64,000 nt of DNA from contig CAJUTR010000003.1 of the NCBI GenBank assembly GCA_910589665.1, positions 38,046 to 102,045 of the forward strand. Direction: 5' to 3'. Shown in pieces: positions 17,861 to 27,104 of the stretch. This stretch comes from an uncultured Eubacterium sp. (GTDB lineage Bacteria; Bacillota; Clostridia; Lachnospirales; Lachnospiraceae). The position numbers and the translations under genes are program-made. The notes under the pieces were generated by a model. The model was not told the DNA's origin. It saw nothing but the letters and a program-made list of their open reading frames with translations, and did no database searches. Each line of letters opens with the position of its first letter. The first letter of the stretch is position 1.

Positions 17861-18611
17861 CAAGAAGAAGACGTCCCTCGAAGAGGGTGCATTTATATAC
17901 CAAAAGCGGGATGAAACGGAATCGGAAAAAAGAAAATGGAGCCGCATGAGCCGCGCGCAGAAATGGGTTCATTTTAAAACCTATTATCTGCGACTGACGG
18001 CGGCTGGCTGTCTCGTACTGGCGCTGATCGGATTTTTTATCTATCATGACGTGATACAGAAAACGGATGTTGTGTACCAGTGCGCGCTTGTCAATGAAAG
18101 AGCGACGGAAATCCCGATCAGTATGTTTGCGGATGGTTTTATGCAGTCGATGGATATGGATCCCTCGAAGAATAAAGCGTCTTTTTATTTGTATTATACC
18201 GATACGGAACTTGCAAAAGAAGTAGGCGCGGTCGTATCATCGGATCTCACGCGTCTCTCATCCATGATCTATGCGTCCAAACTGGATACGATGATCGCCG
18301 GCCAGGAGGATTTTGACGGATATTTGGACAACGGATGTTTTACGGATCTCGCGGAATTTCTGACAGAAGAGGAGAGGAAGGCGTATGAGGACAGGCTCTA
18401 TATACCAGATGTGCCAGAAAACACCGAAAAACATCCTTTTGGAGTGTATTTGGATCAAAGCAGTGTTTACCGGCAGATTTTTGAAGGCGGAGGCGGCATT
18501 GTAGAAAAGCCGATCCTGGGCATAATCTTTAATTCAGAGAATAAGGAAATGTCGCGGAAATTTCTGCATTATCTGATGTCATCTTCCGGCGGGGAGACGG
18601 CAGGTAAATAG
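17853..18611 (+). CDS. Single-pass membrane protein of unknown function
   Basis: I do not recognise this 252-residue protein. A basic N-terminal region of about 45 residues (RKWSRMSRAQKWVHFKTYYLR) precedes one hydrophobic segment (about residues 47-65), and the remaining 185 residues are predicted to be outside the membrane. The outer part contains MFADGFMQSMDMDPSKNKAS and ends in a Ser/Gly-rich tail. The start TTG overlaps the thiD stop by 8 bases and follows aaggagag by about 9 bases. A longer open extension upstream lies inside thiD and is rejected. A strong terminator follows the gene. Confidence 0.7.
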   Translation: MNDKKKTSLEEGAFIYQKRDETESEKRKWSRMSRAQKWVHFKTYYLRLTAAGCLVLALIGFFIYHDVIQKTDVVYQCALVNERATEIPISMFADGFMQSMDMDPSKNKASFYLYYTDTELAKEVGAVVSSDLTRLSSMIYASKLDTMIAGQEDFDGYLDNGCFTDLAEFLTEEERKAYEDRLYIPDVPENTEKHPFGVYLDQSSVYRQIFEGGGGIVEKPILGIIFNSENKEMSRKFLHYLMSSSGGETAGK

Positions 18612-18631
18612 ATGAAAGGAACCGTATAGTT

Positions 18632-18669
18632 AAAAAAAGAAGAATTCGTTCCGCGGATTCTTCTTTTTT
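18632..18669 (+). terminator. Rho-independent terminator after the thiD operon
   Basis: A stem of about 16 pairs joins aaaaaagaagaattcg with cggattcttctttttt, with one mismatch and a short loop, ending in a T run. It separates the thiD pair from the ECF sigma operon, and the A/T-flanked stem could work in both directions. Confidence 0.85.
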
Positions 18670-18733
18670 GTGGACATTTTGACAGGACGGAGTAAGATTG
18701 TTTTTGTTATGAAAGAGGAAAAAGGGGGCGGTT

Positions 18734-19255
18734 GTGATCAAGAATAGTCATATGGAGTGGGTGGAAATGTTATTTCAAAAATACAGCGATATGGTATTCC
18801 GAACCGGTGTTATATATTTGAAAAGCGAACAGGAAGCGTATGACATTGTACAGGAAGTATTTTTGAAATTATTAAACCATCTCAGGCAGTTTAAGGATGA
18901 GGACCATGAGAAGGCGTGGATCCTGCGGGTGGCGATCAATTGCTGCAAGGATCTGTTGAAGAGCAGCTGGCGGAAAAAACGTATTTCATGGGACGAATAC
19001 GAGGATGGTGGGGAATCGTATATACGGGGATGGGAGGATGATGGCGGACGGGAGCTGGAAACAAAACATATGGTGTTAGATGCGATCCGAAACCTGCCAG
19101 CGATGTATCGAGAGGTCATATATTTGTTTTACTATGAGGAATATACAGCGGAAGAAATCGGCCGTCTCATACACAAAAATGCCTCCACGATCCGCTCGCG
19201 CCTGCAAAAGGCAAGAGAGTTATTGAGAATAGAGATAAAGGGGGAATGGATATGA
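18734..19255 (+). CDS. RNA polymerase sigma-70 factor, ECF type
   Basis: A 173-residue ECF sigma factor. Region 2 is seen in EAYDIVQEVFLKLLNHL and AWILRVAINCCKDLL (residues 35-75). Region 4 has the helix-turn-helix EEYTAEEIGRLIHKNASTIRSRLQKAREL near residues 132-162. The start is GTG 18734 after aaaaggggg; ATG 18752 is the alternative. The stop overlaps the start of the anti-sigma-like gene (ATGA), the usual arrangement for a sigma factor and its antagonist. Both downstream genes carry frameshifts, so its regulation may be disturbed in this strain. Confidence 0.9.
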   Translation: MIKNSHMEWVEMLFQKYSDMVFRTGVIYLKSEQEAYDIVQEVFLKLLNHLRQFKDEDHEKAWILRVAINCCKDLLKSSWRKKRISWDEYEDGGESYIRGWEDDGGRELETKHMVLDAIRNLPAMYREVIYLFYYEEYTAEEIGRLIHKNASTIRSRLQKARELLRIEIKGEWI

Positions 19256-20659
19256 ATGAAAAGCAGGTGAAAGACGCGATGGAGGAGATCAGGCTGTCCG
19301 CAGCAAAAAAGGAAGAACTTTGGGAAACGATCGCAAAGCAGAGGGTTTATCAGAAAAATAAGCGCAGGAAAAGGGCCGTTGCCGCGGCAGCCATTTTCAT
19401 TTTGTTTCTCATTCCGACCGGAGTTTATGCGGCGGGACGGTTTTCGTGGATCTGGGAAAAGGATCAGCAGAAGAATGGGCAGCTGGATGAACGGTTTCGG
19501 CCGGAACAAGGATGTACCGAAGCGGGGGGATTCCGTTTTTGTGTCGAACAGGCGTGGTGTGATGGTAAGATGGGGATTTCGTTTATCTATATGTCTGTAA
19601 CGGATGTGTCAGGCGAGGGACGGGATCCGGCGGAATACGAGGGCGAGGATGAAACCGATTCCCGTCCGGGGCGTTGCTGGTTTCATATCGGAATGAAGGC
19701 GAGTACGATCGGCCAGCTCACTTATGACAAAGAGCACTCCACGCCACAGACCGCTTACTACTTTGTGGAAGCGGAGGCGTCAGAAGACAGTGATGCGCGG
19801 GATATGAGGACAGTGAAGATCGAGATTGGGAAGACGGAAAAAGGCGAGGGGGGAGCGATAAAAAGTTCCCACATCGACGAGAAAACCATTACGTTATCCA
19901 ATGTATCTCAGCTGCCGGTGCTGAGGACAGGGCGGGGATAAAAAGACCAAAGCATCCGTACAGAAAATAAACGTAGAAGGAACACCGGTCTGTACGGATG
20001 TGGTTTCCTATGAAGGATATTCCGCAGGGATTGCAGGTCTCACGGCGTATGGAAATACGCTGATCGTGGAGGGGGAGTATGCCGATACGCCTTATGCCAA
20101 TGCTCCTGTGCACACAGACTTTATCGATATACGGGATGGCAGCCGGAAGCAGGACGTATTGTATGATCCTGCCAAAAACTTTACTTATCGTATTGATCTG
20201 GTGTGTAAGCAGGGAAACGAGGTGATATATAGTGATAAAGGTAAATGCTTTTCCCTTGATGTAAAGTCAGGAGAAGAAAAGCCTCTGACACAGTATGAAA
20301 CAGCCTACGGTTGTTCATCTTCCATGGAAGGAGATTATTGGTATGCTTGCAATTGGGAGGAATGCAGGGAAAAAAATAAGTATGAAGATTATGGCGTTGA
20401 CGTCCTTGACAAAAACGGGAAAAAGATCGCAGATATTCCGTTGAAGGAGGAAATGGAGTGGCATTTTGGCGATGAGTCTTATGCCTTTGCAATCGGGTTT
20501 TCCGAAGGGAACTATATGGTGTATATGTTGGAAAAGGAACCGCTGCTCAGTGGCGGTGCGGAGTGGAAACAAGTATTAACTGTGTTCGGTGACGGTGAGG
20601 ATGAAGAGGAAGATGAGGGGGCGTATGAGGATGGAAGCGAAGAGGATTTTATGGAGTAA
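19252..20659 (+). pseudogene. Anti-sigma-like membrane protein (DUF4179-type), split by a +1 frameshift
   Basis: Two adjacent reading frames (19252-19941 and about 19925-20659) together encode one protein of about 468 residues. The first holds a cytoplasmic helix region, one hydrophobic segment (AAAAIFILFLIPTGVYAAG, about residues 43-61) and the start of the outer domain. The second continues the outer domain (VEGTPVCTDVVSYEGYSAG). They are joined if one G is removed from the GGGG run at 19934-19937, which restores LRTGRDKKTKASVQK. This layout, right after an ECF sigma gene, fits a membrane anti-sigma factor. A sequencing error in the homopolymer cannot be excluded. ATG 19252 is preferred to 19246 from the spacing to ggggg. 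Confidence 0.7.
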
Positions 20660-22695
20660 AGAAAGTATTGTATTGTTTTTGTTATTTTTTGTGGTGAATA
20701 CCGGCTTGTTTTATCATCACTCCGTGCGCGGTTATGTGCCGTTAGATGAGGACGAGATCCAAAGGGTAGATTACTCCCGAAAACTGGATGAGATCCGATC
20801 GCAGATCGCGGGATGGGAGGGAGTACCCATTTTCCAGCATACGGATCATGCGCGGGAAGATGAGAAAATGATGCGTGACTACGGTAGGCTTGCATCTGTC
20901 AGCGGTATGACGCACCGGTCGGAAGGCATCTGCCTCTGGTTCGCCAGTTCCATGCCCCATTATTTCACGCTGCTCTTTTGCATCTGGCTTGTGTTTGTTA
21001 CGTTTGAAACGGAAAAAAGAGGATTGTTCCCGCTTGTTTATGCTTCTGGAAGAGGCCGGCTGCCGCTTGCGTTTAAAAGGCTGCGCATCTATTTAGCGGC
21101 AGCTCTCGGTGGCAGCGTACTGTATCAGTGGCCCCTGCTCGTTATCGCCTGCCTGAAAGCGGGAAATCATTCTGCCCTGTGGCAGCCAGTACAATATGTA
21201 TCCGGATTGGAAAACTGCATCCTGCCGGTGAATGGCATGACCTTTGTGCTGATCGTAACTGTAATATCGGCATTTGGAATCTTTGTGGTCCTGCTTCTGT
21301 TTTGGATGTTTTTGCTCCTGATCCACAACCAGAAGATTGCGTTAACGGTATGCGGCTTATTGTTTGCGGCTGCATATTTTTTTTTCCAGTGGATTCCGGA
21401 GCAGAGCCGCTTTAGCCTGCTCAAATACATCAATATCATGACGATGCTGGATCTGAATCCATTGTTTGCCAGATACCGGCTGTATTCGGTGGGGCCGTTT
21501 GTGCTGGAACGTACCGAGTGTGTCTGCCTGGCTGTTTTTTTCCTGGCTGGCGTGCTGTCTGTCCTCTGTCTTTTTTGTTCTGTCAGACGGCGCCCGTTTT
21601 ATCAGAAGCATAGGATCGAGCGGTTGATCGAATACACGCTCTGCCGTATGCGCGCCGCACTTTGCCATATGCCGGGCCGTTGTTTTGAATGGTATAAGCT
21701 TGCTCGTGCCGCAAAGGGGATTGTTCGTGATCGTATTTTTTGCGGCCGTTCTGATGCGGGAGGTATGGCAGCCAATGTCTGCCGCGCAGCAGATCACGCT
21801 CGGGAGCAGGGGAGAATACATGGCTGATTTTTATGAGGAATGGGAGGGACCCGTGACCGAGGAGGTGCGGCAAGAGATAAAGGCGAGGGAGAAGCAGCTG
21901 GCGATGCTCGTGGAACAGGGAAATCCGATCGCGGAATATTATGAGAAGGGCCTTCAGGTCGTTTATGAGAGAATGGATCATATTGAGAGGAACAAGGAAA
22001 AGGAACTATGGCTCGTCAATCCGAGCGGGTACGAATATATACTCGGGAGCAAGGGAGAGGAGCGCAGCATGCAGGCCTCGGTGCTCGTTCTCTTATGTCT
22101 GGCAGCGCTCATAGCGGGGATCGTTACGTTCGAAAAAAAATCGGGGACGGAATACGTGCTGCGGACGACCCGATATGGACGGAACCGCCTGCGAAAGAGA
22201 AAATACGCGATGGTTCTTGTTTTGACCGTATCATTTTGGGCGATCCTGAATGGAATGGAAATGTATCATGTCCAGCAAACATATCCGTTAGGCGGATTCC
22301 CAGCTCCTGTAGAAAGCCTGCCCTTTATGAAACATCTGCCATTTGCTGTATCGATCGGGCAGTACTGCCTGCTCGTTTATGGTATCCGGCTGTTATGGCT
22401 CCTTTTACTGTCCTTTTTGTACGTTGAGGCTGCCAACTGGTGCCGAAGTCAGGAAATCGGCATCTTACTCTGTTCGATTACGCTGCTTCCCTCCATATTA
22501 GATCTGATGGGAATGGAGCTGGTGTCCCCATTTTCAATCACAAAACTGATCCATGTTTCCCGTTTTTTCCGGCAGGGATATGGCGGTATAGCCAAACAGG
22601 CAGCAGCTTTTGTTTTGATCCTGTTCGTATTAGTTGCCAGCGCCGCCGTCCGGAACAAGCGCAAATCAAAGACACCATATCACAGGAAACGGTAA
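20625..22695 (+). pseudogene. ABC-2-like membrane protein, split by a +1 frameshift
   Basis: Reading frames 20625-21827 and about 21700-22695 encode two halves of one membrane protein of about 689 residues. Removing one G from the GGGG run at 21716-21719 joins them through KLARAAKGLFVIVFFAA. Each half has one N-terminal hydrophobic segment, a soluble loop, then about five more segments. Both halves carry a similar motif after the second segment (FETEKRGLFPLVYASGRGR and FEKKSGTEYVLRTTRYGRNR), which points to an internal duplication of an ABC-2 permease-like unit. The start overlaps the anti-sigma-like stop. No ATPase gene is beside it. ATG 20631 is an alternative start. Confidence 0.65.
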
Positions 22696-22937
22696 ATGAT
22701 GGCGGCGATCACGATCCCGATAATGCTGGCGATCGTAAATTTGATTTTTAGCCCAAAAGTCAGGATGAGAACACCGAGATCTAATGTCAGCGGCGTGTCC
22801 AGTCCGAAGGTCTGCCCGAAGGAGAGCCAGGAGAGGGCGGAGACGCCGCTGGTGAGATGGGCGATAAAGCTGCCAAGTACGATCCCTGCCAAAAGGAGCA
22901 GGAATAACGACCATGTATTTTTTCCGGTTCTAGCCAT
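22680..22937 (-). CDS. DUF4321 domain-containing small membrane protein
   Basis: An 85-residue protein with two hydrophobic segments (about residues 9-29 and 60-84) and a Gly-rich start MARTGKNTWSLFLLLLAGIV. Length and pattern fit DUF4321, a small family common in Clostridia with no known function. The start follows ggaggaactt; a longer in-frame form from 23021 lacks a better ribosome site. Its 3' end overlaps the end of the convergent permease gene by 16 bases. Confidence 0.75.
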   Translation of the reverse strand: MARTGKNTWSLFLLLLAGIVLGSFIAHLTSGVSALSWLSFGQTFGLDTPLTLDLGVLILTFGLKIKFTIASIIGIVIAAIIYRFL

Positions 22938-22955
22938 AAGTTCCTCCATTTCTGT

Positions 22956-22976
22956 AAAGCGGGTCCTGCCCGCTTT
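22956..22976. terminator. Short GC-rich hairpin upstream of DUF4321
   Basis: An 8-base perfect stem, aaagcggg with cccgcttt, and a 5-base loop. On the plus strand it is followed by a single extra T, tct; on the minus strand it lies in the DUF4321 leader just before the ribosome site. It may end antisense read-through from the sigma operon, or act in the leader; the sequence does not decide. Confidence 0.4.
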
Positions 22977-23048
22977 TCTATATGCGAATACTCGTATTTG
23001 ATCAGGGTATGTTTCACCCATCTAACATAATAAACGAAAAATGGAAAA

Positions 23049-23091
23049 AATTCAACAAAGAAAAAAGGAAATTCCTCTTTCGCGTTGAATT
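23049..23091. other. Composite inverted repeat between DUF4321 and dgt
   Basis: Outer arms aattcaac (23049-23056) and gttgaatt (23084-23091) enclose inner pairs aaag/cttt and aggaa/ttcct. It can form one long imperfect hairpin. On the minus strand it is followed by a T5 run, on the plus strand it lies in the region upstream of dgt, so it may be a leader element or an operator of the macromolecular synthesis operon. Confidence 0.35.
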
Positions 23092-23136
23092 GTTTAAATG
23101 TAGAGGTATTTCTTTTGAGTGGAAAGGATTACATAC

Positions 23137-24147
23137 ATGACGTTACGAGAGGAATTTGAAAAGCGGGAGCATGATATTTTTAGTCCATTTGCGGCGTTCA
23201 GCGACAGCTCGCGGGGAAGGGATTTTTATGAGGAACCGTGTGACCTGAGGACGATCTACCAGAGAGACCGGGACCGGATCCTGCACTCCAAGACATTTCG
23301 CAGGCTGAAAGGGAAAACACAGGTGTTCCTTGCCCCGGAGGGCGACCATTACCGGACGAGGCTGACACATACGCTGGAGGTGTCCCAGAACGCCAGGACC
23401 GTAGCAAAAGCGCTGCGGCTCAATGAAGATCTGACCGAGGCGATCGCGCTCGGGCACGACCTCGGGCACACACCGTTCGGACATGCAGGCGAGCGGGAAT
23501 TGAACCGGATCTGCTCCGATGGATTCCATCACCAGCGGCAGAGCGTGCGGGTGGTGGAAAAAGTAGAAAAAAACGGAAAAGGACTGAATCTGACAAAAGA
23601 AGTACGCAATGGAATACTGAACCATTCGACGGCGGGATCGCCGGCGACGCTCGAAGGCAAGATCGTGCAGATCTGTGATAAGATCGCTTATGTCAATTCC
23701 GATATCGACGACGCGGTGCGCGGACGAGTGATCCGGGAAGAAGACCTTCCGGCGGAATGTATACGTGTTCTCGGCAGTTCGCTGAGGGAACGGCTGAATA
23801 CGCTCATTCATGATATTGTGATCCACAGTATGGGGAAAGAGGATATTATCATGTCGGAGGAGACGAGCGAGGCGCTCCGGAAACTCCGCCAGTATATGTT
23901 TGAAAACGTCTATATCAATTCGGCGGCAAAGGCGCAGGAAGGCAAGGCGGAACGGATGATCCGCCAGTTGTTTGAATATTATATGGAGCATGTGGAGCAG
24001 CTGCCGGAAGAGTATACGAGGATGGTGTGGGAGCAGGGGGAAACCGTGGAGCGTGTCGTCTGCGACTATATCGCGGGCATGACGGATCATTTTGCCGTCA
24101 CCACGTTTCAGAATCTGATGGTGCCGTCAACATGGCAGGTGTACTGA
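23137..24147 (+). CDS. dgt: Deoxyguanosinetriphosphate triphosphohydrolase-like protein
   Basis: A 336-residue HD-domain enzyme of the dGTPase family, which converts dNTPs to nucleosides and triphosphate. The N-terminal SKTFRRLKGKTQVF, then RLTHTLEVSQ and the metal-binding ALGHDLGHTPFGHAGE (near residues 104-121) are all intact, as is the later VDDAVRGR-type segment YVNSDIDDAVRGR. The start ATG follows ggaaagga by 8 bases; GTG 23119 is in frame but poorly placed. It heads the dgt-dnaG-rpoD-trmK group, a common arrangement in Clostridia. Confidence 0.92.
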   Translation: MTLREEFEKREHDIFSPFAAFSDSSRGRDFYEEPCDLRTIYQRDRDRILHSKTFRRLKGKTQVFLAPEGDHYRTRLTHTLEVSQNARTVAKALRLNEDLTEAIALGHDLGHTPFGHAGERELNRICSDGFHHQRQSVRVVEKVEKNGKGLNLTKEVRNGILNHSTAGSPATLEGKIVQICDKIAYVNSDIDDAVRGRVIREEDLPAECIRVLGSSLRERLNTLIHDIVIHSMGKEDIIMSEETSEALRKLRQYMFENVYINSAAKAQEGKAERMIRQLFEYYMEHVEQLPEEYTRMVWEQGETVERVVCDYIAGMTDHFAVTTFQNLMVPSTWQVY

Positions 24148-24195
24148 CACAGAGGGGCGTACGGCCAGCGTATGCAGCCAAACAGGAAGGTGGAC

Positions 24196-25962
24196 ATGTA
24201 TTACAGCGAAGATGTTGTGGAGGAAGTGCGGCAGCGCAGTGATATTGTCGATATCATATCCTCCTATGTAAATTTGAAAAAAAGCGGCAGTAATTTTTTT
24301 GGACTCTGTCCGTTTCACAATGAAAAATCGCCCTCTTTTTCTGTCTCTGGGAGTAAGCAGATGTATTACTGTTTCGGGTGCGGCGCCGGGGGGAATGTTT
24401 TCACGTTTCTTATGGAGTACGAAAACCTCACGTTCCGAGAGGCGCTCGGACAGCTTGCCGACCGGGCGGGTATGCCGCTGCCAGAAGGAAGCGGTTCGGA
24501 GGAGGAGCGGAGACAGCGGGATACGAGGGAGCGCATTTTGGAAATCCATAAGCTCGCCGCCAACTATTATTACGCAAAGCTGAACTCAGACAGGGGGAAA
24601 GGGGCGAAGCAGTATCTGCTCGGCAGGCAGCTTTCGGAGGAAACGATCCGGCGGTTCGGTCTGGGATATTCGGATAAATACAGCAATGATCTATATCAAT
24701 ACATGAAAAAGAAAGGTTTTGACGATACTATACTAAACCAGACAGGATTATTTACTTTTCACGAAAAATACGGCGCGAATGATAAGTTTTGGAACCGAGT
24801 CATGTTTCCGATCATGGACAAGACAAATAAAGTAATTGCTTTCGGCGGCCGGGTGATGGGAGATGGGAAGCCGAAATACCTGAACTCTCCCGAAACACTG
24901 ATTTTTGATAAGAGCAGGAATCTGTACGGCATGAATTTCCTACACGGAAAACTCGATCACGGGATCATCATCTGCGAGGGATATATGGATGTCATCGCGC
25001 TCCACCAGGCCGGTTTTACAAACGCGGTCGCATCGCTGGGCACGGCGTTTACAAGCCAGCAGAGCAGCCTTCTCAAACGGTATTCCGATACGGCGTTCCT
25101 TTGTTATGACAGTGACGGCGCCGGAGTCAAAGCAGCGCTGCGGGCCATTCCGATGTTAAAGGAAGCAGGCATTACCGTACGGGTCATCGATATGCGTCCG
25201 TATAAAGATCCGGACGAATTTATCAAGGCCCTGTCGGCAGATGAGTTTAGGAAGCGGATCGACCGTGCCGTAAATAGCTTTTTTTATGAGATCGGTATTC
25301 TCCGACAGCAGTATAACATGGACGATCCTGCCGAAAAAACAAAATTTATGAATGAAGCCGCGAAAAAATGTCTGGCATTTGAGCAGGAGATTGAACGGAA
25401 TAATTATATCGAGGCATTTTGCCGGGAATACGGGGTCCGCACGGAAGATTTTAAGGAGCTTGTCCGGCATCATGCGGCAACGATGGTAGGGCGGACTTAC
25501 CAAAAACGGAAAGAAGAAAAGGAAGCCCAGAAAAAGCGTGCAAAAGAAACCGGAACCGGACGGATCCAGGGCATACTCCTTACATGGCTGGGGGAGGATC
25601 TTACGTTGTTCCAAACGATCAAAGAGGTGATCGGCCCGGATGATTTTATGGACGAGCCGTACCGTGCCGTGGCAGGGATGCTCTATGAGCAGGCGGAAAC
25701 GGGGAACATCTCACCGGCAACGATCATCAGCCGATTTGACAGCAAAGAGGAACAGTCGGTAGTGGCAGGAATCTTTAACCGCCAGGTCAAAGAGGTAAGT
25801 GAACAGACTGAACGGGAAAAGGCACTGAATGAGATGATAAAGACGCTCAAGAAAGCCAGTTTGGAAAAGCGGAGCAGAGAAGTTACGGATATGAATGAAC
25901 TACAGAATCTCATTTTGGAAAAAAAGAAACTGGAACATTTGCATATTACAATTCAGAAGTAA
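24196..25962 (+). CDS. dnaG: DNA primase
   Basis: A 588-residue primase that makes RNA primers for replication. The CHC2 zinc finger has Cys38, His41, Cys59 and Cys62. The Toprim domain is seen in IICEGYMDVIALHQAGF (acidic Glu near residue 258) and LCYDSDGAG (near 304). The C-terminal helicase-binding region is present. ATG 24196 follows aggaagg by 5 bases and gives the conserved MYYSEDVVEEVRQR; an in-frame ATG at 24172 is less likely. It lies 48 bases after dgt and ends 14 bases before rpoD. Confidence 0.96.
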   Translation: MYYSEDVVEEVRQRSDIVDIISSYVNLKKSGSNFFGLCPFHNEKSPSFSVSGSKQMYYCFGCGAGGNVFTFLMEYENLTFREALGQLADRAGMPLPEGSGSEEERRQRDTRERILEIHKLAANYYYAKLNSDRGKGAKQYLLGRQLSEETIRRFGLGYSDKYSNDLYQYMKKKGFDDTILNQTGLFTFHEKYGANDKFWNRVMFPIMDKTNKVIAFGGRVMGDGKPKYLNSPETLIFDKSRNLYGMNFLHGKLDHGIIICEGYMDVIALHQAGFTNAVASLGTAFTSQQSSLLKRYSDTAFLCYDSDGAGVKAALRAIPMLKEAGITVRVIDMRPYKDPDEFIKALSADEFRKRIDRAVNSFFYEIGILRQQYNMDDPAEKTKFMNEAAKKCLAFEQEIERNNYIEAFCREYGVRTEDFKELVRHHAATMVGRTYQKRKEEKEAQKKRAKETGTGRIQGILLTWLGEDLTLFQTIKEVIGPDDFMDEPYRAVAGMLYEQAETGNISPATIISRFDSKEEQSVVAGIFNRQVKEVSEQTEREKALNEMIKTLKKASLEKRSREVTDMNELQNLILEKKKLEHLHITIQK

Positions 25963-25976
25963 GATTGGAGGAAGCT

Positions 25977-27104
25977 ATGAAGCAGAATAAGGATACGGTA
26001 GACGAGCAGGCGCAATTTTTAGAATCACTCAATGCCTTGGTGGAACTGGGCAAGAAAAAAGACGGGGTTCTGGATTTTCGCGACATCAATACGCAGTTCA
26101 AAAACATGGATCTAGATGGCGATAAATCCGAAAAGATTTTGGATTACCTCGAGCAGAACGGCATTGTGGCGATGGTATCGGACAGTGATGCGGATGACGA
26201 CATCATATTGGATGTAGACGATGAGCCGACGGAAGAGGAACTGGAAAATATTGAATTTACGGTAACCGACGGCGTTAGTATCGAAGATCCGGTGCGGATG
26301 TATCTGAAAGAAATCGGAAAAGTTCCCCTTCTTACGGCGGATGAGGAAGTGGAATTGGCAAAGAGGATGGAAGAAGGCGATTCGGAGGCCAAAAAACGGC
26401 TGGCGGAAGCGAATTTAAGACTTGTTGTAAGTATCGCCAAACGCTATGTTGGGCGCGGTATGCTGTTCCTCGACCTGATCCAGGAAGGAAATCTCGGACT
26501 GATCAAGGCCGTGGAAAAATTTGATTACTGTAAAGGATTTAAGTTTAGTACGTATGCGACGTGGTGGATCCGTCAGGCGATCACCCGGGCCATCGCGGAT
26601 CAGGCGCGTACGATACGTATTCCGGTGCATATGGTGGAGACGATCAACAAACTGATCCGGGTGCAGCGTCAGCTTTTGCAGGAATTGGGCCGGGAGCCGT
26701 ATCCCGAAGAAATCGCGAAAGAGATGCAGCTTCCAGTTGAACGCGTCAGGGAGATCCAGAAGATCTCGCAGGAGCCTGTTTCGCTTGAGACGCCGATCGG
26801 CGAGGAAGAGGACAGCCACCTCGGTGATTTTATCCAGGATGATAACGTGCCGGTGCCAGCAGAAGCGGCAGCTTTTACCCTTCTGCGCGAACAACTGAGC
26901 GAAGTGCTGGATACGCTGACTGAGAGGGAACAAAAAGTGCTCCGTCTCCGTTTCGGACTGGACGACGGACGGGCGCGGACGCTGGAAGAAGTGGGAAAAG
27001 AATTTGATGTGACGAGAGAGAGGATCCGTCAGATCGAAGCAAAAGCCCTGCGTAAACTGCGCCATCCGAGCCGCAGCAGAAAATTAAAGGATTATCTGGA
27101 CTGA
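25977..27104 (+). CDS. rpoD: Primary RNA polymerase sigma factor SigA
   Basis: A 375-residue housekeeping sigma-70. Order of domains: region 1.1 (residues 1-80), an acidic linker, region 1.2 (DPVRMYLKEIGKVPLLT), regions 2.1-2.4 (NLRLVVSIAKRYVGRGM to FSTYATWWIRQAITRAIADQ), region 3, and region 4.2 with EVGKEFDVTRERIRQIEAKALRKLRHP at the end. All are intact. ATG 25977 follows ggagga; a TTG at 25965 is in frame. Downstream of dnaG as in the classic macromolecular synthesis operon. The promoters listed in this window match its expected TTGACA/TATAAT specificity. Confidence 0.97.
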   Translation: MKQNKDTVDEQAQFLESLNALVELGKKKDGVLDFRDINTQFKNMDLDGDKSEKILDYLEQNGIVAMVSDSDADDDIILDVDDEPTEEELENIEFTVTDGVSIEDPVRMYLKEIGKVPLLTADEEVELAKRMEEGDSEAKKRLAEANLRLVVSIAKRYVGRGMLFLDLIQEGNLGLIKAVEKFDYCKGFKFSTYATWWIRQAITRAIADQARTIRIPVHMVETINKLIRVQRQLLQELGREPYPEEIAKEMQLPVERVREIQKISQEPVSLETPIGEEEDSHLGDFIQDDNVPVPAEAAAFTLLREQLSEVLDTLTEREQKVLRLRFGLDDGRARTLEEVGKEFDVTRERIRQIEAKALRKLRHPSRSRKLKDYLD

